Assembly: GCF_020410765.1 (NCBI RefSeq)
Contig: NZ_CP084541.1
Span: 372,001 to 436,000, forward strand
From: Streptomyces marincola
GTDB lineage: Bacteria > Actinomycetota > Actinomycetes > Streptomycetales > Streptomycetaceae
Reading direction: 5' to 3'
DNA length: 64,000 nucleotides
Positions 51,799-58,750 of this stretch are shown here, piece after piece. Position 1 is the stretch's first letter, and every line of letters starts with the position of its first letter. Under the pieces are notes generated by a model. It was not told the origin of the DNA, did not search any database, and saw only the letters and a list, made by a program, of their open reading frames with translations. The position numbers and the translations under genes are program-made.

Positions 51799-52287
51799 TC
51801 ACCGCGGGGCCGGGCCGCCGCCGGGCGAGAACGCGGTCGGCCCGTCCGCGCCCGCCAGCTTGATCCGGCGCAGCGCCGACTCGCGCAGTGGCGGCAGGGC
51901 GTCGATCCTGAACCAGTCCACGTCGAGCGACTCGTCGTCGTTGACGCGGGCCGAGCCGCCGGTGGCGCGGCACAGCAGGCAGATGTCGAGGTACTGGCAG
52001 TTGTCGCCGTTGGCGTAGCGGACGGGTTCGAGCGTCTCCACCAGCAGGATCCGTTCGGCCACGCAGTGCACGGCCGTCTCCTCGAACACCTCGCGCACGG
52101 CCGTCTCGGCCGGCTGCTCCCCGGGCTCGCAGATGCCGCTGATGAGGGCCCACGCTCCGGTGTCCGCGCGCCGCCCGAGCAGCACGCGGCCCGCGTCGTC
52201 GAGCACGACGGCGCTCACGCCCGGCAGGAACAGCAGGTCGTGCCCGATGCGGGTGCGCAGGTCGCGGATGAAGGGAGGAGTGCTCAT
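51799..52287 (-). CDS. Nudix hydrolase
   Basis: A 162-residue Nudix protein. The Nudix box GICEPGEQPAETAVREVFEETAV fits GX5EX7REUXEEXGU except that the last Gly is Ala, which keeps all metal-binding Glu residues. The N-terminal part, GHDLLFLPGVSAVVLDDAGRVLLGRRAD, is common in actinobacterial members that clean up nucleotide diphosphates or NADH-like compounds; the substrate cannot be read from sequence. The gene lies 10 bases downstream of the racemase gene on the same strand, so it may belong to the TerA-racemase operon. Confidence 0.88.
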   Translation of the reverse strand: MSTPPFIRDLRTRIGHDLLFLPGVSAVVLDDAGRVLLGRRADTGAWALISGICEPGEQPAETAVREVFEETAVHCVAERILLVETLEPVRYANGDNCQYLDICLLCRATGGSARVNDDESLDVDWFRIDALPPLRESALRRIKLAGADGPTAFSPGGGPAPR

Positions 52288-52296
52288 GCGGCGAGA

Positions 52297-53082
52297 CTAC
52301 GGCGTTGCCCCGGGGCCGCGCAGGAAGCGCCCTTCCGCGTAGGCGAGCGCGGCGCGCGGCAGTTCCGCCGGGCGGCCGTCCGCGAAGAACCGCAGGCCGC
52401 CGCGGGCCGGGGCGTCGGGGGCCGCGGGGCGGCCGATGCGGCGCAGCGCCTGGGCGGCCACGGCCTCGGCCGAGCCGAACAGGGTGACGGCCCGGCCCGT
52501 GGCCTCCCTGATGTGGTCGCGGATGCGGGCGGAGACCAGTTCGTAGTGGGTGCAGCCGAGCACGACCGCCGCGGTCTCCCGGGGCGTCAGCGCGGCGGCG
52601 GCCTTCACGGCCGCGGCGACGGCCGCCTCGTCGGCCCGTTCCACGGCCTCGGCGAGGCCGTGGCAGGGCACCTCGACCGCGGGCACGCCGTGCGCGAACT
52701 CCTCGATCAGCCGCCGCTGGTACGGGCTGCCCGTGGTCGCCGGGGTGGCCCACACCGCGAACGGCCCCGCGGTGGTCGCGGCCGGTTTGACGGCGGGCAC
52801 GGTGCCGATCACGGGCACGGCCGGCTCGAACTCGGCCCGCAGCGCGGGCAGCGCGTGCACGGATGCGGTGTTGCAGGCGACGACGAGCGCGTCCGGCTCC
52901 TCGGCCGCCGCGGCCCGCGCGCAGCCGAGCGCGCGGGCCGTGATGCTCTCGGTGCTGCGCGGGCCCCATGGCATGCCGCCGGGGTCGGTGGACAGCACCA
53001 GGTCGGCGTCCGGCCGCAGCCGCCGCAGGGCGGCCGACGCGGCGAGCAGTCCGAGTCCCGAGTCGACGAGCGCGATCCTCAC
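52297..53082 (-). CDS. glutamate racemase-like Asp/Glu racemase
   Basis: A 261-residue cofactor-independent racemase. Both catalytic Cys are present (VVACNTASVHALPAL and VVLGCTHYELV). The N-terminal ALVDSGLGLLAASAALRRL and PWGPRS correspond to the DSGVGG and PYGPKS regions of MurI but are diverged, so it may be a second, specialised racemase rather than the cell-wall enzyme. GTG 53082 overlaps the stop of the TerA-like gene (GTGA), so the two are translated together. Confidence 0.82.
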   Translation of the reverse strand: MRIALVDSGLGLLAASAALRRLRPDADLVLSTDPGGMPWGPRSTESITARALGCARAAAAEEPDALVVACNTASVHALPALRAEFEPAVPVIGTVPAVKPAATTAGPFAVWATPATTGSPYQRRLIEEFAHGVPAVEVPCHGLAEAVERADEAAVAAAVKAAAALTPRETAAVVLGCTHYELVSARIRDHIREATGRAVTLFGSAEAVAAQALRRIGRPAAPDAPARGGLRFFADGRPAELPRAALAYAEGRFLRGPGATP

Positions 53083-54401
53083 TTGCGTCCCGGCGTCCAC
53101 TGCATGCCGAACCCGTACGCGTAGTCGACCGTGCGCTGCGGGCTGACGCCGCGCTCGGGCACCAGGTACCTGGCCTCGCGGTGCACGACGAGGTCGCCGC
53201 GCTCGTTGGTGAGCAACGCCAGGGCGCACACCGGCGAGGCGACGGTGCACTCGTCGAGGTGGAACTCGATGGGGGCGCCGCGCTCGGGGGTGAGGGTGAC
53301 GGTGGCGGCGATGTTCTGGAAGCTGCTTGCGCCGGAGTAGATCGTCACGAAGATGACGACGCGCTTGAGCTCGCGCGCGTGGTCGAGGTTGATCGTGAGG
53401 TTCTCGCCCTTGGCGACGGCGCCGGTCCTGTCGTCGCCGTCCAGGTGCATGTAGGGCGGCTGGTCGAGCGAGCCGAACGCGTTGCCCAGGGCCTGGACGA
53501 CGCCCTTGCGGCCGTCGGACAGCTCGAACAGCGCGCACAGGTCGAGGTCGAGGCCGCCCGACATCGCCTTGGTGATGCGTTCGCGCCAACCGCCGCCGCC
53601 CTGCTTCTGCGGGGCGCGCTGCTCCCAGTTGAGGTTGACATGCATGCGGCCCGAGGCGCCCTGCTTGGCCAGCGAGATCGCCGGCGACTCCTTGGTGAGC
53701 GTGATCTTGCTCAAGTTGATCGGGCTCGCCGGGGCGGCCGGAGCCGCGGGCGCTGCCGGGGCGACGGGCGCTGCCGGGGCCGCGGGCGGCGCGGCGGGGG
53801 CCTGGGGCGGCAGGGGCGCGGCGGCGGGTGTGGGGGCGGGCGGCGGCGGGGCCACGGGGGCGGGCGCGGCGGCGGCCGGCTCGTCGTCGACGCTGATCCC
53901 GAAGTCGGTGGCGAGCCCGGCGAGCCCGGAGTCGTAGCCCTGGCCGACGGCCCGGAACTTCCACGCGCCCTGGCGCCGGTACAGCTCGCCCAGCACGAAC
54001 GCGGTCTCGCTGCTGGCGTCCTCGCTGTCGAAGCGGGCCACCTCGGCGCCGGTGTCGGCGTCCAGGACGCGCACGTGCAGGCCGGGAACACTGCCGAACG
54101 TGCCGCCGTCGGCCGAGGCGACGAGGGCGACCTTCTCGATGCCGGGCTCGACGGTCGCGAGGTCGACGGCGAGGCGGTCGGTCACGACGTTGCCCTGGGG
54201 CTGCTTGCCCTCGTGGCGCACGGCGCCCGAGGCGTGCCGCGGCTGGTTGTAGAAGATGAAGTCGGCGTCGGAGCGCACCTTGCCGCCGTCGACGAGCAGC
54301 AGGGCCGAGGCGTCCACGTCGGGCACTCCACCGCCGGCGTTCCAGCCGATCTCGACACGGACCGACCTGGCGGGTACCGGAACGTTCGCACCTTTGAGCA
54401 T
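53079..54401 (-). CDS. tandem TerD-domain protein (TerA-like)
   Basis: A 440-residue protein with two TerD-type domains joined by a low-complexity Pro/Ala linker (about residues 180-225). The first domain (about 1-175) shows EIGWNAGGGVPDVDASALLL, DADFIFYNQP and ETAFVLGELYRRQGAWKFRAVGQGY, with calcium-binding Asp residues. The second (about 230-430) shows LDLDLCALFELSDGRKGVVQALG and YMHLDGDDRTG. TerD-family proteins bind calcium and are linked to tellurite and stress tolerance in Streptomyces. No terB, terC or terZ neighbour is in the window. Upstream DNA is AT-richer. Confidence 0.88.
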   Translation of the reverse strand: MLKGANVPVPARSVRVEIGWNAGGGVPDVDASALLLVDGGKVRSDADFIFYNQPRHASGAVRHEGKQPQGNVVTDRLAVDLATVEPGIEKVALVASADGGTFGSVPGLHVRVLDADTGAEVARFDSEDASSETAFVLGELYRRQGAWKFRAVGQGYDSGLAGLATDFGISVDDEPAAAAPAPVAPPPPAPTPAAAPLPPQAPAAPPAAPAAPVAPAAPAAPAAPASPINLSKITLTKESPAISLAKQGASGRMHVNLNWEQRAPQKQGGGGWRERITKAMSGGLDLDLCALFELSDGRKGVVQALGNAFGSLDQPPYMHLDGDDRTGAVAKGENLTINLDHARELKRVVIFVTIYSGASSFQNIAATVTLTPERGAPIEFHLDECTVASPVCALALLTNERGDLVVHREARYLVPERGVSPQRTVDYAYGFGMQWTPGRK

Positions 54402-54622
54402 GTGGGTTCCTCCGTCGGGCGGCGGTCGTCACGCCACCGGTTCTGCGGGTACGGCCCACTATGCCACCCCGGGCCCCCGGGACCGCCTGCGGGACCCCTG
54501 ATACAACATCACGCATGGGGGCTTCGACCCTTTTTCCAGAATTTTCCCGTAATTCCTTCGAATTGGCCACCCGGAGTCAGCGCAAGCACACGAAAAGACC
54601 CTCTAATCGGTCTCCCCAACGA

Positions 54623-54642
54623 CCACATGGTGGGCTTAACTT
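54623..54642 (+). promoter_or_regulatory. dyad CCACATGGTGG and -10 box for the disordered-protein gene
   Basis: CCAC-ATG-GTGG (54623-54633) is a short dyad followed by a TAACTT -10 at 54637-54642. The ATG at 54650 would be at or near the transcript start. The 13 bases CCACATGGTGGGC recur exactly in the encapsulin promoter at 58448-58460. Confidence 0.55.
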
Positions 54643-54649
54643 ATGGAGC

Positions 54650-55189
54650 ATGACCTCCCCGCGCCCCTACGGCGGTGCCTACTCTGCGCCGTCGTTCGTT
54701 GACACCCCCATCTATGACAGGCTGGTGGCCGAGCGGGGGACCCCGCAGATCGCGCCGATCCGGGTGCCGGCCGCCTACGACTCCCTCGGCTACCAGCCGG
54801 CCCACGCGCAGTCGTCGCTGCCGGCCCTGCCCGCGCTGCCGGCGGCCCCGGCGCCCGCGCAGCAGCACGCCCAGCCGCATCCGCAGGGGCCCGGCGGGTA
54901 CCCCGGGTACCAGGCCACGCCCGCGCGCGGGCTGCCGGGGCCCGTGGCCCCGCAGCCCGCGGCGCCCTACTTCCCGCAGCAGGGGGCGCCGCGGCCCTAC
55001 CAGGGCGGCCACGCCCCGCAGGCTCCCGCCCCGCAGCAGATGCGGCCGGCCGCGCCGCGGCCCGCCGTGCCGCGCCCGATGCAGCCGGGCGGCTACCCGG
55101 GGCAGCAGCAGGCCCCGGGGCACCAGCAGCCCGCGCAGCACCAGTACCCCGGCACCGGCTACTGGTCGGAGCAGGGGGCGGGCCACTGA
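54650..55189 (+). CDS. Pro/Gln-rich disordered protein
   Basis: A 179-residue protein. A short conserved-looking start (YGGAYSAPSFVDTPIYDRLVAERGTPQIAPIRVPAAYDSLGYQP) is followed by a long Pro-, Gln-, Gly-, Ala- and Tyr-rich disordered tail with PGGYPG and PQQ repeats. It has no catalytic domain or membrane helix. I recall similar proteins in Streptomyces annotated only as domain of unknown function. It converges on the first encapsulin gene and shares a 13-base promoter motif with the encapsulin unit, so it may belong to the same regulon; whether it is a cargo or adaptor is a guess. Confidence 0.75.
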   Translation: MTSPRPYGGAYSAPSFVDTPIYDRLVAERGTPQIAPIRVPAAYDSLGYQPAHAQSSLPALPALPAAPAPAQQHAQPHPQGPGGYPGYQATPARGLPGPVAPQPAAPYFPQQGAPRPYQGGHAPQAPAPQQMRPAAPRPAVPRPMQPGGYPGQQQAPGHQQPAQHQYPGTGYWSEQGAGH

Positions 55190-55378
55190 CGACCTCGCGG
55201 TGAACCGGCGGCGCGGGCCCGGGGCCGGGGTGCCGACGCGCACCGGCCGCGCCGCCGGGGACCGGCGTGCGCGGCCGGGACGGGCCGGTCCGGCGCGGCG
55301 GCAGGGGACGGGCGCCGCGCCGGTGTCTCGGCGCGCACCGGGAGGAGCCGGCCGGCGCAGGGGGTCGGGGCGGGCCGT

Positions 55379-56764
55379 TCAGATCTCGACGTCCTCAAGG
55401 ACGCCCAGGGCGTCGGGCACGAGGACGGCGGCGGAGAAGTACAGGCTGACCAGGTAGGAGATCACGGCCTGCTCGTTGATGCCCATGAAGCGGACGTTCA
55501 GGCCGGGTTCGTACTCCTCGGGGATGCCCGTCTGGCGCAGCCCGACCACCCCCTGGCTCTCCTGCCCGGTGCGCAGCGCGAGCACGGAGCTGGTGCCGGC
55601 GCGGGTCACGGGGATCTTGTCGCAGGGCAGCAGGGGGACGCCGCGCCAGGCGTGCACGCGGGCCCCGTCCAGCTCGGTGTGCGCGGGGTACACGCCGCGG
55701 GCACTGCACTGGCGGCCGAACGCGGCGATGGTGCGCGGGTGCGCGAGCAGGTACTGGGTCTTGCGGCGGCGGGCGAGCAGGGCGTCGAGGTCGTCCGGCG
55801 TGGGCGGGCCGCTCCTGGGGTGGAGGCGCTGCCGCGGGTCGGCGTTGTGCAGCAGGCCGAATTCGCGGTTGTTGACCAGCTCGTGCTCCTGCCGCTCACG
55901 CAACGCCTGCACGGTGAGCCGTAGTTGCTCCTCGACCTGGTTCATCGGCTCGCTGTACAGGTCGGCCACGCGCGTGTGCACCCGCAGCACGGTCTGCGCC
56001 ACGCCCAGCTCGTACTCGCGCGGCGCCACGTCGTACTCCACGAACGTGCCCGGCAGCACCGGCTCCCCCGCGTGCCCGGACGCCAGCGCGATGTCGGCCT
56101 CGCCGCGCTTGTTGCGCCGCGGCACGGCGGACTGCGCGGTGCCGGCCAGGTGGTCGCGGAGCCGGGCCGAGCGGTCCGCGACCGCGCGGACCTCGCGCAG
56201 CGGCAGGGCGAGGACGGTGCAGCGGGTGAGGGCCCTGAGGGTGTGCGGCCAGTCGGCGGGCCGGCCGGTCAGCGCCTCGTCGCCGGTGAAGTCGCCGTCG
56301 GCCAGCACCCCGAGTGAGGTCTCGCCGTCGTAGGCGCCCGGCGCCGACCTGTGGACCCTGCCGTGCACGATCAGCAGCACCTCGTCGACCGGCTGCCCGG
56401 CCCGCGCGATGGTGTCGCCCGGCCCGTGGTCGCGCCGGACGCACGCGGCGGCCAGCGCGTCGAGCGCGCCGTGGTCCTCGAAGCCGCGCAGGGCGGGCAG
56501 TTCGGTCAGCTCGGCGGGAATGACCCGGACGTCCTGCCCCGCGGCGTCGAACTCCACCCGCCCGTTGCCCAGCGTGTGCGCGAGCCTGCGGTTCACCCGG
56601 AACGTGCCGCCCGAGACCTCCACCCACGGCAGTACGCGCGTCAGCCAGCGCGGGGTGACGGCCTGCGACTGCGGTGGGGTCTTGAGGGTGCCGGCCAGGT
56701 TGGCGGCGGCCCTGGTGCCGAGGCTGGTGGGCCGGTTGTCCTGTGCGGTGGCGGGCGGGGTCAC
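55379..56764 (-). CDS. family 2B encapsulin shell protein (EshA-type), copy 1
   Basis: A 461-residue HK97-fold shell protein with an inserted cNMP-binding-like domain. The N-terminal VLPWVEVSGGTFRVNRRL and C-terminal PDEYEPGLNVRFMGINEQAVISYLVSLYF-like endings are hallmarks of EshA-type family 2B encapsulins. The insert spans roughly residues 85-215 (ALAAACVRRDHGPGDTIARAG). GTG 56764 has a GGAAGG site. It lies 195 bases downstream of copy 2 on the same strand. No known cargo enzyme (terpene cyclase or polyprenyl transferase) adjoins. Confidence 0.9.
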   Translation of the reverse strand: MTPPATAQDNRPTSLGTRAAANLAGTLKTPPQSQAVTPRWLTRVLPWVEVSGGTFRVNRRLAHTLGNGRVEFDAAGQDVRVIPAELTELPALRGFEDHGALDALAAACVRRDHGPGDTIARAGQPVDEVLLIVHGRVHRSAPGAYDGETSLGVLADGDFTGDEALTGRPADWPHTLRALTRCTVLALPLREVRAVADRSARLRDHLAGTAQSAVPRRNKRGEADIALASGHAGEPVLPGTFVEYDVAPREYELGVAQTVLRVHTRVADLYSEPMNQVEEQLRLTVQALRERQEHELVNNREFGLLHNADPRQRLHPRSGPPTPDDLDALLARRRKTQYLLAHPRTIAAFGRQCSARGVYPAHTELDGARVHAWRGVPLLPCDKIPVTRAGTSSVLALRTGQESQGVVGLRQTGIPEEYEPGLNVRFMGINEQAVISYLVSLYFSAAVLVPDALGVLEDVEI

Positions 56765-56833
56765 GGCGAGTGCCTTCCGTCGGTATGTGCCTGGTGCGGT
56801 GGCGTTGCCCGGCCTCGCGGGAAACAGCCGTGG

Positions 56834-56873
56834 ATCGGTGGAACGGTGGAACGGCGCATCGGTGGAACGGTGG
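56834..56873. repeat. 16-base direct repeat between the two encapsulin genes
   Basis: ATCGGTGGAACGGTGG occurs at 56834-56849 and again at 56858-56873, a 24-base period. A shorter GGTGGAACGG unit occurs within it. It lies about 70-110 bases upstream of the copy 1 start and may be a regulator site or a relic of slippage. Confidence 0.8.
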
Positions 56874-56959
56874 GGTCGCCGGGCGGGGGACCGCCGGATG
56901 CCGGCGCCGTTCCGGCAGCGCCGGCCGCGCCCCGGCGCGCCCGGTGCGCGGCGTCCGCC

Positions 56960-58372
56960 TCAGTGCCCGACTTCGACGTCCTCCAGAATGCCGAGCGCGT
57001 CGGGGACGAGCACGGCCACCGAATAGTAGGCACTCACGAGGTAGGACATGACGGCCTGTTCGTTGATGCCCATGAAACGGACGGAAAGGCTGGGCTGGTA
57101 TTCGTCGGGAATTCCGGTGCGGTGCAACCCGACCACGCCCTGGGCCTTTTCACCGGTGCGCAGCGCGAGCACGGAACTGGTGCCCGCGGCACTGACCGGC
57201 AGCTTGTTGCACGGCAGCACCGGCACCCCGCGCCAGGCGGGCACCGCGTGGCCCTCGAATTCCACGGTGCCCGGGTAAAGACCGCGGGCACTGCACTCGC
57301 GGCCGAACGCGGCGATGGCCTTGGGGTGGGCGAGGATGACGCTCGGGTCCTTCCAGACGGCGGCCAGGAGTTCGTCGAAGTCGTCCGGGGTCGGCGGGCC
57401 GCTGCGGGTGTGCACGCGCTGCCTCAGGTCGGCGTTGTGCAGCAGGCCGAACTCGCGGTTGTTGACCAGCTCGTGCTCCTGCCGCTCACGCAGCGCCTCG
57501 ACGGTCAGCCGCAGTTGCTCCTCGACCTGGTTCATCGGCTCGTTGTACAGGTCGGCCACGCGCGTGTGCACCCGCAGCACGGTCTGCGCCACGCTCAGCT
57601 CGTACTCGCGGGGCGCCACGTCGTAGTCGGCGAACGTGCCGGGCAGCTCCGGCTCGCCCGCGTGCCCGGACGCCAGCGCGATGTCGGCCTCGCCGTGCGC
57701 GTTGCGCTGCGCGGGGACCGCGGCGCGGTGGGCCGCGAGGTGCTCGCCGAGCGCGGGGGAACGGGAGGCGATCTCCTGGAAGGCGGCGCGGCTCAGGGTC
57801 AGGACGGTGCCGCTGGTCAGCGCGGTCAGCCCCTCGTCCCTGGTGCCGGGGTCCTCGTCGGTCAGGGCCTCGTCGCCGAAGAAGTCGCCGTCGGCCAGCA
57901 CTCCGTGGTCGGTCTCGGTGTCGTAGGCGCCGGCGCCGCGCCTGGCCAGCTTGCCGTGGGCGATGAGGACGACGGAGTCCGCGGTCGCGCCCTGCTCGAC
58001 GACGACGTCACCGGGCGCGAAGTCCCGCTGCACGCACGCCGCGGCCAGCTCCCGCAGCACGTCCTCGTCCTGGAATCCGGCGAGCGCGGGCAATTCGCCG
58101 AGTTCCGCCGGGATGACGCGCACCTGCGCGCCCGTCGAGTCGAATTCCACCCGCCCGTTGCCGACGGTGTGGGTCAGCCGGCGGTTCACGCGGAACGTTC
58201 CGCCGGAGACCTGCACCCACGGCAGCACCCGCAGCAGCCACCTTGAGGTGATCCCCTGCATTTGCGGCGGCGTCTTCGTGGTCGTCGCGAGATTGCGCGC
58301 CGCCGCCGTGTCCAGGCTGAGCCTGGGGTGCGCCGACTCGTTTTCCGTCGTCGGCTCGGTAGAAGTGGACAT
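56960..58372 (-). CDS. family 2B encapsulin shell protein (EshA-type), copy 2
   Basis: A 470-residue paralogue of copy 1 with the same architecture: short flexible N-terminus, VLPWVQVSGGTFRVNRRL, inserted cNMP-like domain (about 95-220, GDVVVEQGATADSVVLIAHGKL and GDFFGDEAL), then the HK97 core with DYDVAPREYELSVAQTVLRVHTRVADLY, EEQLRLTVEALRERQEHELVNN and MGINEQAVMSYLVSAYYSVAVLVP. The insert lacks the standard GE-x-x-L and Arg that bind cAMP. ATG 58372 is favoured over GTG 58381. It is first in the operon and has a well-formed promoter with a dyad. Confidence 0.9.
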   Translation of the reverse strand: MSTSTEPTTENESAHPRLSLDTAAARNLATTTKTPPQMQGITSRWLLRVLPWVQVSGGTFRVNRRLTHTVGNGRVEFDSTGAQVRVIPAELGELPALAGFQDEDVLRELAAACVQRDFAPGDVVVEQGATADSVVLIAHGKLARRGAGAYDTETDHGVLADGDFFGDEALTDEDPGTRDEGLTALTSGTVLTLSRAAFQEIASRSPALGEHLAAHRAAVPAQRNAHGEADIALASGHAGEPELPGTFADYDVAPREYELSVAQTVLRVHTRVADLYNEPMNQVEEQLRLTVEALRERQEHELVNNREFGLLHNADLRQRVHTRSGPPTPDDFDELLAAVWKDPSVILAHPKAIAAFGRECSARGLYPGTVEFEGHAVPAWRGVPVLPCNKLPVSAAGTSSVLALRTGEKAQGVVGLHRTGIPDEYQPSLSVRFMGINEQAVMSYLVSAYYSVAVLVPDALGILEDVEVGH

Positions 58373-58432
58373 GCGAAACACCCGCCCATCTGCGGTCGTA
58401 CTTCGGGGCCATTCGGGGGACTCCCGCGAACG

Positions 58433-58461
58433 AAGCTAGATGCTGTCCACATGGTGGGCAA
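58433..58461 (-). promoter_or_regulatory. encapsulin operon promoter with CCACATGGTGG dyad
   Basis: On the minus strand, -35 TTGCCC (58456-58461), a 17-base spacer, -10 TAGCTT (58433-58438). The dyad CCACATGGTGG (58448-58458) overlaps the -35 and fills part of the spacer, a position expected for a repressor. Confidence 0.65.
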
Positions 58462-58750
58462 TCACTCGAAAGAGGGGTCAACTCGACGGTTTCCGCGGCG
58501 AATTGCGGGTAACGCGGAGGCGCGCTCCTGCGCGAACGCACCGAGTGTGCGCACCCCGGCACGCTCCGTCACCACGTAGGGTTGGGGGGCGCTCGGGCGC
58601 ACAACCAGCGCGCGGGAGTGAGCCGACGGCGCGCGTGCGTCAACAGCGATCCAGTCATTCGATCGGTCCGCGGCGCGCTACCGTGGAGCCGCCAAGTACG
58701 CGTGATATCGCGCTTCCACCATCGCACGAGGTTTGGGGCACATCGGTTCC

